Source of the DNA: Membranipora membranacea
Taxonomy: Eukaryota; Bryozoa; Gymnolaemata; Cheilostomatida; Membraniporidae
Direction: 5' to 3'
NCBI GenBank assembly: GCA_914767715.1
Contig: OU612072.1
Location: 24,056,001 to 24,120,000 of the forward strand
DNA length: 64,000 bases
Position numbers and translations under genes: made by a program. The notes below the pieces were generated by a model. That model did not search any database, had not been told where the DNA came from, and saw nothing but the letters and a program-made list of their open reading frames with translations. This document shows, in pieces, positions 38,101 through 53,100 of the stretch (its first letter is position 1; every line of letters begins with the position of its first letter).

Positions 38101-41100
38101 ATTAATATGATGAATCAATGAGATTGTGTCTATGACATTCCAGTCAAACTCCGTCATGAAAACCAGTGATATGCTTCAATTATTAGCTTCAGGATTAGCG
38201 GCTTTCAATAGAATTTCAATGGAAGATACAAAATTTACACAGGTAGATTGTGTGTTTTTCTTGAAAATATGTATTTCCAAATCGCACAGAAATCTAAAAT
38301 AAATTCTTTGTAAATCTCGACATTTCAGGCATTAGGATGATGTTGAAATCCAAAGCATGCAATGATTAATACTGAGTGATTTAAGGTTTTGACAATCTTT
38401 TCAACAATTTTTGCAAATATTCTGATGTTAAAACACTCAAGGTTTTTTTGGATAAACTGTGTTGTTTACATTGTTGAAAAACTAGAAATTACAAGTCACA
38501 AAGTAAATTCAACTCAATAAATTTGTCATCTGGTAGTTTGAGCACTTAAACTAGTCATCTAGTTGTTTCGGACTTCAGGGTGATGTAACATGTAAATGAA
38601 TTTGACTGCCTCCTAAAGAGGAGTATTGATAATCGTGATAGCAGTGGGATACTTGGATAAACTTTCTATTTTTTCATTAGATCTTGTCCATCTGTGTGCA
38701 TCACAGATACTCTGCACATCTTAACATAGATGTGCTGAGAGCACATGTCACTGCACACAACAGTCACTTAGGAAATTAATTTGTAGAGTTTTTGAGTTAT
38801 TTCGTCAGTATGGATCTGATTTGGGAGGCTAGTGTTGGGTAAATTGCAAGATTTGGTACAAGCTATAAAGCATTGCATGGACCATTTTTGGGTGAATCTG
38901 AAATAAGCAAGGCTTCATCAGCAGGAAGAATCAATTGCTCCATTATAATCTTATTTTAACAGAGCAAACAAGCGCATCAGTCTGAAATGAAAATCACTCA
39001 TTTTCATGCTTGAAAAACAGCGGACAGGGAATGCTTCAAAGTCATAGTCGTTGATTGTAATGTACAGTGGTTCCTCTAATCTTTTCTTCGACATGGGCTC
39101 ATAACAGATATAAAGGTTGTTTTGATTAGCGGTCTCAACTCATCAAATAGTGTGTATACAAATTATAGAACTTTCTTTTGAGCTTTTATGTCATCAGACA
39201 GACTTGTGAGTGACTTCCGTCATTTATTTGCAAAAGTTGTTATCTAACCTCAATAGTCACTAATATTACAGTATTTCCCCAATAACAGGCTCATCACAAA
39301 TCGCCTGGACTAGTTGGGCGGTGCATGAGTAGGCAACTCAATGTTGTTAACTTATAACCCCCAAACCTACCAGACCAAATAACCCTGATGATTAATTTTG
39401 TATGCAACTGCATGTGTGATAGCTGTCTTAATCTGATTTCAAGCTCAAAAATGATACCAAGAAACCTGTTCCTTTACAGATACTTTAAAAAACATATATC
39501 AAAGATTTGCAAAAAGTTAAATTACGCTCTTTAATTATTGCGAAGTATCAGACAGTTTTTAAATGTGCCGACAATGATCAATTTATATTATACCTTCTTC
39601 TATCCACACCTTATTTCTTGCATTGGGTTTTGGGGCCATGCAGCCCAATGAGAATTGAAACAAATTTTTTATTTTTGCAGAAAGCTGCACTGCGTTTGAT
39701 TTTGAAAATACCACATGGAAAACATGTGTCATCAAATTCTAAAAAGCTCAAAGTCATGCCACCTTCTATGTTATTTGAATATCGTTGTATTATTCTTTTC
39801 TCCGTAAAACAAGAAAATGAAATTAAATTATACCCCAAATTAAACAACAACGAAAAAACAAGATCAAATTTGAAATTTTAACCTCAGAGAGTCAACAACT
39901 GCAGAGGGGAGCGGTCACTGTTGACAAAAGGAATCAACCTGTTCAACAGTTACCTAATGGGGGAGGAGGGGAGCGGGAAAGGCTGCCGGAGGCTTTTTTT
40001 GGGGGCTGGTGTGTAGGGGGCATTTGGTAGATGGTGCTTCCCAGTTGATGGTCGGATCGGGATAATCTCAGCTTTGTTCAATCGAGTGGTCGCTGCTCTA
40101 GTCTCGACCTGTCTGGCGTAGACTATCAGACCACACCGCTGCATTTTTATCTCAATTTTACTTCATCATTTTACTAAAAAATTTAAAGCAGAAACCTAAT
40201 CCAAAAAAAAAATTAAGCTGTCCTGAAGACCCTTTAAAATAGCGATAGACCTATTGTTAACCGTCTCCTCTACTGTGAACTGTTCGACCCTTATTGTAAA
40301 CTGTCCACCCTACTGTAAATTATCCTCTGTATTGAACTGAATGTCCCATCTCAAGGACCCATCTATTTATGATCATTCTTAAAGGGGCCTCTCACTTAGC
40401 TGGTGCATACCATGATATTCTGGCACTCCAGTTGTTTTTTGAAGCTCTTATGATTGGAAGAGGTCTAGTTTGTGAAGAAATGTGCACTAAGCCAACGGAG
40501 AATAGGTTTTTGCTTAGCACAGCACAGCACAGAACAAACCTTATAGTGCCTCACCATCAGCTACAACACGTGAAAACAATCGGTGATATCTGAGGTGTAA
40601 CAGGTTCCCGGAGCAGCAAATGTGAAATTATTTTGAGACTTCCTGTTATTAATCAACACTTAGGAGAGTGTCCTACTATCGCTAATTCTCAGAATTGTTC
40701 AACCCAATTCTACAAGCACTGCTTAGAATAATCTCTCAAGCTATCTTACCAACATTTCACAAAATTAACAGACCAAAACTAGGTATGTCCACTTTAAACA
40801 GGTTGTGTTGGGTCAACCACAAAACATGAGGGCACAAAGAAAAGGTTAAAAAACATGATATCAGGATATAAATGTCTACAGTATTCACAAATGTTTTATA
40901 TCAATGGACATCAGAAAACTGTCACCGCAATCGTTAGTCGTAAAAGATCAGAGTGTATGGATTTGCAACAAGGCATAGCAAAGCATTTGCAGAAAGCCAA
41001 CAACCTATATGAACTCGTGTTTGTCCACTATATTATATTGTTGCAGTTGACAATTTGAAATAACCTGCACCAGTGACACCAGTGACACCAGTGACACCAG

Positions 41101-44100
41101 TGAAATCACAAACAGAATTTTTGCTCAAGAAACTCACCTCGTTATCTTAGTGTTATCACCTCAAATTCTAATCTAATCTCACTTTGTATTAATCATAACA
41201 GTTTTCATAATATAAAGTCTAACAGTCTCGAGAAATAGAGGTGATAATACATAATATGTATTATCACCTCTATTTCTCGAGAGCCACTGCCTATATCACC
41301 TTATATTTGTGAGGGTCAAAAATTTAGCCTAACATTATTTAATCTTTTCTTTTTCTTTTTGTTGGGAGGCACCATATAGGACTGCCATGCAATATGCCCA
41401 AACTATTGTAGTCTAATCTTGAGCCAACTTCTTACTATCCCTACTTTTGCTGACAGACCAGTCAGCCCAATGAACTGTCAACTCCAGACACATATAGGCC
41501 TAAATATGACATCCAGTGCCAACGCAATACTGGCCCGAAGACGATAGATTTCTTAAAAGAGTTTGCTATGAAACAGCTCACAAAATAAGACATTTTAGCT
41601 GAGTATTTTCGACATGATCAAAGGTATGATAGTGATCATAATCATGAATCATTCCATAACATGCAGCATAAGAAAAAAGAGCTGAGTTGGGGTTATCTTG
41701 TAAACTTCTTTTTAAAGGATAAAAACTCTGCTTGATTCAGCACCGTAACCAATGAAAATCAATGGGGTTATAGTTTGGAAAATAAGTTTGATAGTCGAGC
41801 TGTCATTTATATCAAATTCTGCCTGTCTTATTGACATGGATCTTTATCACTAAAACTCAGAATAATCAGCTTTCAAACCCCAATGATTTGAAAAAATTCT
41901 GTCAATAATGCCGATGCTGAGTCTGGAAGAGATTTTACCCTGTCTTAAACGATTTTGAAGATACTCCCATTTCTGCTCCTTTATCCTATATGCTACGTGG
42001 GTTTTTTTCCTTATTAGATTATTTTGATTGAAAAATGCATGATATACTGCAATTAGGTCTATCATCATGATGTGGCCATAGGTGTCTGCCTCATACCCCT
42101 CACATCAAAATATTTATTTTCTAGTATCTGCTCATTGAAAGCTCTAGAGGAGTTAGACTTATCAGGGAATAGAAATCTACAGACATTACCTAAGGATATA
42201 GGAACGATGAAGTCACTTCATAAGCTGGATCTTCAGGAGTGTAGTTTAACATTTTTTCCTGCCAGGTGAGTGATGGCTATCGAACAGACTTTTGAGCAGT
42301 GATATGCATAGTGGTATTAGAAAAATGAATATAATTATGTATAATGTGATTGAACCAGAAGTGACATTAAACAAATATCCACAAATACATGCAGAATGCA
42401 CAATGTTTTGCCACTATTTTAGAAAACCCAACCTTGGAACCTCGGAACTTAGTGCTTCATAGAAAAATAAATCTGACAGTTTAGATTTAACATTAATAGC
42501 CAACAATACATGGAATTTTTATGCACAGCCTCAATCATGACAATATTTTCATTATATATGCATGATAAAACTGTAAAACCTGATAAACCTGTACTTGTCC
42601 TGGTACATGACATAACTTAATATAAGTATTGTTACCTGTCCACCACAAAAATAGAACCCCGTGTCACTACACAATACAATAACTGTACAGGAGACAACTC
42701 ACCGTTAAGTGACAGGCTATCAATGTAAAGAACTACCGGGACCTATATATTCATTAAAGCTGTGTGTTAAATATCTCACATCAGTGATGTATTGTTTAGT
42801 CATCCGTTTTGCGGACACAATTATATTATTAGAAACTTGTAAAAAACAAATGAGAAAGAGACTATGTAGCAGATATGAATAGATCAGTTAAAAACTGGTT
42901 GCCATGCCAGGTTGTCTTTCGCTGTAGGATTATAAGCCACCAATTTATTTATCTTGGAATGAAGTATTTTTTGAAGTTTCGAAGTTTTTTTATTGCCCAA
43001 TTTTAATATCCATTGAAAGAGCGGAACAGAAAAACGTGAAAAATAATTTAAAAAGGAGTCTGAGGTGTATTTGTTCAGAAAATCCATGTAAAATTAAAAA
43101 TAAAGCTGTTTTGTCTCTTGGTGGTTCTACACTTGGACGGTCTGGATTTATGTATCTTTGCTCTACTTGAATATGAAAGTTCAGGGGATGTTGAAGTGTA
43201 CACTGCAAGTACTGTGCATGAAAGTTGCGATTGTTGGCAGTGTTAGATTGTCAAGACTCTGTTAATAGTTGTCACAGAACAGCAGCGTAATCCGAGTATC
43301 AGTGCGCTGGACTCTCTCTGTCAGTTTCTGATAACAGATTGTACAATGCGGGGCAGGCGCAGGTGATTACAGACATTATCTTAGCTACATAGAAAGGTTT
43401 TTTTTAGGCTGTCGCTATCCATGCGATTCAGTAATCTCCTCAGGTATAGGCGTTGGGAGCATTAAGATATTATGTAGTCGACATGATTACTGAATGTTAG
43501 TGTATTGTCTACAAGAGGGAGAAAGAAAAATATCATCATATTCAAAGTTACACCAAGGTGCATATCAGTTTTGTTTGTAAAAGCCACATTCGGTATCACA
43601 GTTTTGGTAGACTTCAAAATCATGATGTACATTAACCAAGCAATTTTTTTGAGGAATGACGATCGAGCTTTAATTTGACTTTCAGAGGTAATCGCTAGAA
43701 GGCCTATCTTATCTAGCACCATGGCTGTATCCGTTTGTTTTAGTGGTAGGGGCAGGCGGGGTGGGTGCGGGAGGGGAGCTCTAATATTATATATATATAT
43801 CACTGAATTAGATTCTTCTCTTAGAATGGAAATAGTATCATAGCGTTATACGGTTAGGACACTAAACACAGGGACCCATCTGACTGTTATCTGATTGGCT
43901 GTCCCTAGTAGCATGAATAATTAGCCTGAGAAATTGTCTTGTTTACAAAATTGCAAACATTAATTATACCCCTACAGTGTCGATGATTAGGGCATTTCTA
44001 GATTGCTACTAGGGACTGGCTATTTTTGCAAGCCCTTTGTTTTGCAAAAGAAAGCTAATGATGCTATTCCAGATATGGAATTCAATGATATATATATATC

Positions 44101-47100
44101 TACATTATATTATATATATTCATTTGTATATATAAAATATATATAGATATATATATATTTATATGTATATATAAAATTATGAATATCATATATATTACAA
44201 AGAATATTAATGTATTTATTTTTATTATACTTTAGTATGAAATCCATGACAGAACTTCAGCTTGATTTCGACAAACCGGGATCTCTTCCTGATTGGATAG
44301 GTAAGTTCGAAAAGTATGGTTGAATCATAACTTAACTTATGGTTATGATACCAACATTGAACACTGATTCTGAAAATATTGGTTTCAGCATGACCTCATG
44401 TCATGGAGTTGTGCCATGTTGATAAAAGGCAGGATAATTGTCTTTGAGGAGAATTTTTTAGGACGATGTGGTGCAGATACAATGGTTCATATTGGACATT
44501 CAATTGAATAATGTTCACAAGACACCTCTAAAGCACCCATGAGAGGCAATTTCTGAATCCTGTGGAATTGCACACAGTAGGAAAGATAATCTTTTAAGCA
44601 TTGGTTGTTAGCTCCTTAATGTCGCTTTGGTTTAATGGATGAGGATCCATTGTGATGCAAACCATATGAAGAAAAAAACACATTATTTACTCTGGGAGGA
44701 TCCCATGCTACGTGTCGTGATTAACAATGATTGATTAACATCCAAACACCTACACACCTACACACCCACACACCCACACACTCTCACATCCACACACCCA
44801 CACACCTACACTGTAGCATGTATGAAACTATCCGAATCCTATAGAATGTACGAGAAACATATATCAATGTTATGAGTTGCATATGCAATTGTTTTCTAAT
44901 ATATATATACATAAAATTATATACGCTTGATTGATTGGCATTAAACACAATGCATAGAGCTCAACAATACATAGTTGCGCTTCAAATTTGAATAAATGCA
45001 GTTCCCCAATTCGAATGAACAAATGTGAACCAATGCGAACGGAAGTTGACCTAAATGCTAATTTCATGTATCGATTGGCCCTCAAAACGATGTCACATCA
45101 ACATATGGGAGCATAGCGATTGATTATAGTGTGTTATTACTACAGGATACAGAGTAGCTTGGGCGGATCAGGGTAACAGTAACTGGGATGATCCTGTTGT
45201 CCGGAACCAAACATCTGTGCAATTAAATAACAGCAGTAGAGAGCTGACTATGGCAAAGCTGGAGAGAGAGACTGCATCAGCTGGTCAGATAGCTTTATAC
45301 TTTAGTGGTGATGCACCTGAAGAGTTACCAGTGAGGCTATCTAAATCAGTGATATGTCTGATGCTCTCCCATATCCCAGAATACGGTCTTAAAAGCTTCA
45401 GGTTAGGAAGCCTGGTTATCGATGATAATGATTTAATTTTGGCTACCAAAAGTTATTTGTCATAAGTTACATTCCGTTTCATAAATGCAGTAAAATGTTG
45501 GTGTTGTTTTCTCAAGTTTAAAAAATTTGGTTTATGATATTATATTATATTACACAGCTTATCAAACATGACATCACTGAAACATCTAGTACTATGTGGT
45601 TGTGATCTGAGTAAAGGTGAAATGCTGAGTCAGATCCTATCAGAGCTACCACATATAGAAACTCTGAGTCTCCGTGGTTGCAGCCTGACTGAGATACCGA
45701 AGAGGTGAGTTATTCTATAAATCTAGGCTGACACATCTCACTGTGTGCTGCTGATATATCAATTTAATAAATCTATTTTTAATGCATTGTCATATTGTTC
45801 TGATTTCTTTGTTGTTAAAATAACTATAGAAGATTCAAGTCAGCGTTACCCAACAGCATCAAAGTTTAACCTCCTTGATTCCCACACATCTCTATATCAC
45901 AGTTGTTAATTGCTGATTGAAATCCAATCCAATGATACACACCAGCCTGACTGGCCTTAAAGAATTTTGCATCAAATTACTAAACACTCAGTCACTATGG
46001 TTTTATGCCTCGAATGAGTGGTCCACTCTGATTATGAATGATGAATGCTAATGATTTCTATCATGGAACAAACATGAAAAACATATGCCGCGGCATTGTG
46101 TGCAAGCACGCTAACCATTCAGCCATGCGCCTATTTGGATTTGCTTGATTTAACATGGTATATGTTTTTGCATCAAAAATGTCGTTCGGCACAAGCAAAA
46201 AGGGACTTATATGCTATTCCCATAGATTGATCAAGCTCAAAACTGGTTTCAAATCGATATATGGAAACATAGTGAATAAGACATTGTAACAACATTCATA
46301 ATTTTGGGCATCATCCTTTACCAAGTAAACCTTGCTGAAAAAATTCGTTCTGAATTAAAATTAACACATAATTGTAATTAATTTGGTTTGAAATGTAAAT
46401 CTTTACTATCTTTCATCAAACATCTTTTGTCTGTGCCACCAAATAAATTGACTCTGATAATTATTTTTAGATTACGCTTTCAGTAATCGCAGCATCCGAA
46501 AATATTATTTGTTATTCATGATTTACGATAGCGCTACCCCAAAGTATCAAAAAAAATCATCAACCCTGGTTTTGATTCCTGCACACCAGTATAAGGTATA
46601 TATCAGAGTCTCCTTTTGGATGTCCCATTCCAGTTGTAGTTGATTGTTGATTGAATTGAATAAAAAAGATATAATGAAACATTGCATTTTCTGTCGGCAG
46701 CATTATGGGCGTCTTCTGTATGTACAACACCATCGTGCATGCAGATTAATCACCCTCCTGTATGGTATAGCTCTATACAGGAGGATGCTGTCATCAACCA
46801 ATGCAGCTCCGGCCTTGTAGCGCTATACTTCACGCTGGGTTAAAGCTGTCAGTGGTTGAAAAGTGGCACTAACGATTCGGAAACCTAGTCGTCACTATAA
46901 AACCTCTTCCTCTGCCGCACCTCGGTGCAGTCATCGTCTACCTAGACGGACGGCAACATTATATATAATAAAAATCTCATTGACAGTAATGACAAATCAG
47001 GCAACATCCTAGTCCAAGTAAATTTTGCTGAATGAATTAGCTTTTGAATAAAAAATAAAGTGAAATTTTTAAATTTTGTCTTTACAAAAAGTTTAAATCT

Positions 47101-50100
47101 AAGTCTCAATTTTAAACTCAGTCATATAATATACATTCATTGTATTTTTTGTGTTTACCCCTTGCTCTTGATTAGATTTCCTTTTAAAGTATTCACTCAA
47201 TATATATATTTTACTCACCGCTACACAAGTATATATTCCATTCACCATTATAAACGTTGCATTGATGTCCAAAATCAGATCTATGGATCTATGAAAATAT
47301 AATCATAAATAGGAGTTGCCTGTCTTGCGGATATCACCGGATAAAGTGGCTTTTTTATGCACTGAACTCTTTTTCAAGATGAAAATATTTTAGTGGTGTG
47401 AGGACGAAAAAAAAATATTTGAACTTTTCCAAGGGAGTCTCTCAGTGTAGTCAAACGATCAACAGTTATAAGAGCATATCATAAGTCCAGCCACATAATC
47501 TAATTAAGTAAGTTAATCACTGAATTATCAAGCTCACTGAATAAAAAATACAGTAAGACATTGCATTTTCTGTCTACAGCATCACTGAGATGTCCTCACT
47601 GAAACAGCTTGACTTATCTGGTAATGATCTAAGGAGCGATGGTAAGCTGAGTCAGACATTGTCAGCACTCACTAATCTGGAGATACTGAACCTGAGCCGC
47701 TGTTGTCTGAGGGAGATACCTGAAAGGTAATGTGTTATTGTTTACTTTCAAATTTTTTTGGCTTCTAATCCATCAGTATGTATTCAGTGATATGGATACT
47801 GGTTACACTATTTTGTATGATAATATTTGAACCCAACTCAGGACATTCAATATCTATCAGTCAACAATAAGACTATGTAAATGCAGAGTATAGTATCTTC
47901 AAAAGTTAGAATGAATCTAGCGTGTAGAAAGAATATGAGAATGTTTCTGAGCAATTTTTTTACTCCGAGCACACAATTGATAGCAACTAAAACCTCTCAT
48001 GATTCTGGTCACATCCACTTCCAAGTACAGTGTAAGCTGGTTAACTCGAAATTTCTGTTAATTCATACAACTGAGTGTGGTCCCAGTTCAGCCAATGGTT
48101 TTTAGACTCATATAATTTGAAAATGTAACTATAATTCGAATTTGTCTTTCCCTACCCAGGAAGAAAATAACTCCAAAATAAGTCCACATTCAGAGGGTTT
48201 ATGATTCGAAGATGTCTTTTCTAACCAAAGAAGAATGTAACCCCTTGTTCAGATGTTTGTTTTTGACAATGCAGACAAAGAGAGTGATCAATATCTGGAC
48301 TGACCACTCTTACTCAAAGCTGCCAACCCCGCATATCTAATTCAGTGGTTACTAATGTTCGCTAGTCATCAGTGTTTTATTTCCATTATCACTTGAATTA
48401 CACAATATAACAAATAAAAAGTTGCTGTTTGTCAAACCAAATTACTCCTTGGTCAAACCCCTGAACTACGTCCCACATTCGTTGAAAATCCCCGCAAGCT
48501 GGCATTATTGTAATTAGGACAACTCATTATTAGAACCAGTTTTTTGGGTCCCCTGGAGTTTGAATTAAGTGACTTACACTGTAACTGCTTAATTATTTAT
48601 TTAATTAGTCAACTTAAATAATTGTGATATAATATTACCTTACATTATCAGTACATGGGCGTTGTAAATACAAAGTTACGACAGATGCATCACGATAGTA
48701 TGGTTACATAACAATGGTACATAAACATCCAATGTATAGATTTGGGTATGTTTCGGAACGCTGCTCAAATAAAAATGTCCATTACTATTTTGATGTTCAT
48801 GTACATACATTTTTTGACAGGGGGGATAATTAGAGTATGATAACTCCCGATACAGCCACATTTTCTAAATAGGTAAGAAAATCACTGAATTATCGAGCTC
48901 ACTGAATGAAAAATACAGTCAGACTTTGCATTTTCTGTTTGCAGAATTACTGATATGTCCTCACTGAAACAGCTAGACCTAGCTGATAATGATCTGAGTA
49001 GAGATAAGAAGCTGGGACAGACACTCTCAAAGAAAACTAATCTGGAGTTACTAAATCTGTCTGCGTGTAAGCTGAGAGAGATACCTGAAAGGTAATGTGT
49101 TATTGTTTGCTTTTAATTTTCTTTAATTTCTAATCACTTATTATTACTCATTGTTACAATAATATTGATAGAAGAATTAGGACAAAATCTATCAGTCAGG
49201 AAGAATGACTATAACAATTCATTCAAAAAAAATTTGACCAATTTCCTTACTCTGAACACACAAATGAAAGTAACTAGAACCACTTATGATTCTAGTCACA
49301 TCTACTTCCAAGTAACTGCTTAATTATTAAAATTTTTGAAAATAAGTACCATGTTATATTAACTATATTGTATTTATTTTAAAATAATCTTGGTAGCACG
49401 ATACATTGTTCTGTTCTGATAGTATTTGTTATAATTACCCTGATTCCTACACACCTGTATACCACAGGTGAATGTCGTATTTCAGCCATCTGTTTTTATT
49501 TTGTAATTTGAATTTTTTTCTTTGTTTCGTGCCATCAGTTGGACACACACGAAATGAAACACTTCAAATTTTAGTTAAATATGGTGTGTAAACACATAGT
49601 GTTTCCTATCCATCAGTTTATCTTCCAGAGATTAACTGGTCCCCTTTTGAATTTATTCTCCGGTACTCAAGTATGTATTCCATTCACTGTTAAAATGGTT
49701 GCATTGATGTCCAATATCAGATCTATTGATCTATGAACATATGATTATAAATATGAGTTGCATGTCTTGCGGATATCACCGGGTAAAGTGACTTTTTTTT
49801 TGTACTCAACTCTTTTCACGATGGAAATATTTTTAAGGGTGTAAATACAACAAAAAGATATTTGAAATTTTTCAAGAGATTCTCTCAGTTTAGTCACACA
49901 GTTATAAGAGCCAATCATAAGTCCAGCCACTGTTATCGGACAAACAAAAGACAGATTGTAGCAACTAATAAAATTATGTACTGAATGTGTACGTTGCAAC
50001 TAAAAGCATAGCATTGTATGAGTGACTAAATAATCATGACATCGTTGAAATGCGAGCAGATTGCAATTTTAAAAATAATGAATAACAATTGAAAATCTGC

Positions 50101-53100
50101 CTCTTAAACTAACTTACAACTAATTACGTATACTGATTGTTGATTATCTAAGTTGAGAAAACATTCGTAGCATAGAGCCATAAAGAAAAGTAGAATAAAG
50201 TAGAGAAAAGTTGAAGGCCAGCACGCTATAAATGATATAAACATTATCAATAATTAGTCCATTTCTATTTTATATGTATGCTAGTAATAGGGGCATAATA
50301 TCAGCATAACGAAATAACCTTTACAAATGCAATAATACAAATAATAGAACTCAATAAACAACGCAAATTCCATTTGGCCGCTAGATAAAACTTACATCAA
50401 ATAATTTTGCAGCTGGGTTGGACCGATACTGAGACTTATTAGATGGTCTGGTGACGTTAGTGGCAGTATACTTCCTGGAAAAAGTTTGACAATAAACTAA
50501 TGCACAAAATATAATTACGACAGCATAAATATCAACTTAATGTAAACCACAAAGCACAGAATAGCGCAATAAGTAAATCCTAACTTAACTTAACCTTGAA
50601 GGAATCTCTTAACATTCAAACTATATTATTCAAACAATTAGTCAACTTAAATAAGTGTGATATAATAGTAACTTACATTATCAGTACATAGACATTGTAA
50701 ATAGAAAGTTACGACTGATGCATCACGATTGTAAAGGTACATGACAATAGTCCATAAGACTTCCAATGTATAGATTTAGGTATGTTTCGAAACGCTGCTC
50801 AAATAAAAATGTCAATTACTATGAGATGTTCTGACACCAGAAACCAAATGAAAAGTGATCTTGTACATATATTTTTTGACAGGGGAGATAATTTGAGTAT
50901 GATAACTCCCGATGCAGCCGCATTATCTAAATAGGTAAAGTAAATCACTGAATTATCAAGCTCACTGAATTATAAAATACAGTCAGACATTGCATTTTCT
51001 GTTTGCAGCATTACCGATATGTCCTCACTGAAACAGCTACACTTAACTGATAATGATCTGAGTGGAGATGAGAAGCTGGGGCAGACACTCCCAAAACTCA
51101 CTAATCTGGAGAAACTAAATCTGAGCCGGTGTTCTCTGAGGGAGATACCTGAAAGGTAATGTGTTATTGTTTGCTTTTAATTGTCTTCAATGTCTTATCA
51201 TAATTATTTTTAACATAGATACTGATTACACTCATTGTTACAATAATATTGAAACCATGATTAGGTCAGTCAGTCAGAAAGAATGACTCTAACAATCAAT
51301 CCAAAAAGAGTTTGACCAATTTTCTTACTCTAAACACACAAATGATAGTAACTAGAGCCACTTAGGATTCTGGTCACATCCACTTTCAGGTAACTGCTTA
51401 ACTAATGAGTTTGTTGAAAATAAGCAACAAATTTTTAATAATGTATAGTTATTATGTTAGCGTAAACTGAGGCTTACCCTGACACAGAATTTTAAAATCA
51501 CAAATATTGAATCAAAAATACTTCAGTTAAAATTTCAGTCAAGGCCACATCTCTGGGGCAGGGGCGTATATTCTAAAATATTTCACTCACTGACTTTTCA
51601 GAGATGAGCATAATAATCGGGCGCAGCCCGATCCACACGGCGTAGGCGTGGCGGGGAGGGTGTGGGAGGGGCGCTTAAGCGCCCTCCCACCACGGAAATT
51701 TTTGCATATCGGTAGCAAAATAGTGCAAGCAGAGAGGTATTTCAATAGCTCACTGATCTGTTGGGTACTTTCAGAAAACAACTCAATAGCAGTAGAAGAT
51801 TACGGTAAAAATGCTCCAGTTATAAAGCACCCATTTGAAAAAAAACTGCCCTAGATGGGATTCGAACCCACAACAATCTTATTAACAGTGATTATAAGGC
51901 GGACGCTCTACACACTGAGCTATTCAGCCACTCACGGTAATCCGTGGGCCGTGAGTGCTAATATACGCCACTGCTCTGGGGTGGTTAGACAGTAAGGTGT
52001 TTATGAATCATATATTCATAAACACCTTACTGTCTAACTGCCCAAGAGATGCGGCCTTGACTGCAATTCTCAACTGAAATCTGTCACACTATTATTTGTT
52101 GGAATACTTCATGAGCAACTAAATAAAAAGCTTTTTCTTGACTCAGTGAGACAATATTACTATTACATTCCACTTTCCGACTGTATTCTAACACATCCTG
52201 TATCAAACAAAGGCCTTCATATATTGACCTACCTTTAACAGCACACAGTTGCTCGCGGTTGATGATGGTCTCTAGTTGTGACTGTACAATTATATAGCTG
52301 TGTTTATATATTTCATTGAGATTTCATAATTAGTGTTAGGAAGGGAGAAAGGCCCCCGATAATAGAGGGACTGTAATTCAAATCCGGCATTAATTGTAGA
52401 GACTTGGTGGTCCATCTCAAAGGGTTTACTCGTGCAGGGAGTAATAATATGGACAAAGATATCTCTAATGAGACTTACTTTTACCAATCTCAAATTGACA
52501 TCCTCATAATATCTTTTGACATTATGGAGCATATTATGTCTTGTCAACACAGGCTACATTGAGTCATATGTAATAGCGTAAGGCATGATGATTAATGATC
52601 TACTGATTTAAAATTAACTAGAAGATCAATATAGGCAGTGAACCTGCTGTGGCACGCATTGTGACCCTGCCATTGAATTAAAAACTGATGACCCCCTTTA
52701 AGGTAAACCTTATCTCCTTCCTTCTGGAAAAACACAATTTCAGCTTCTGTCATTGACTAAGGTATCATATTGTTACCATTGATGTATTCAAATACCTGTT
52801 TTGTATAGCAAACAATATCATCAAAAAATACTTTGTAAAACTCAACTGGGAGTCTGTTAGGGCCTGGGCTGTTGTTGGGCGCACTTTCAGATACTATGTT
52901 TCACAATCCATCCTTCACATTCCTGCTCTCTTGACAGCTGACTTACAGTAATGGTCAAGTTTGAGATCACCCATTGGATTCCCTACTTTTAGTATTTTTG
53001 CATCATCAGTCTCTTTTTCTCCTACTATTTCTCACACCAGTAATAATGTTCTTTGCTCTGCGCTGTCTGATCATATCAAATAATGTGCTGTGCACCTTTA

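Larger units (their letters stand above)
51531..52080. mobile_element. Foldback element, copy 3, interrupted
   Basis: Outer arms as in 28569-28702. The element at 51559-51973 is inserted in the left arm; without it, gccacatctctggggtggtt is restored as in copy 1. Confidence 0.8.

Noticed and set aside
41072-41106. A CRISPR-like array
   Set aside because: The 9-bp units are contiguous without spacers; it is a simple tandem repeat in eukaryotic DNA.
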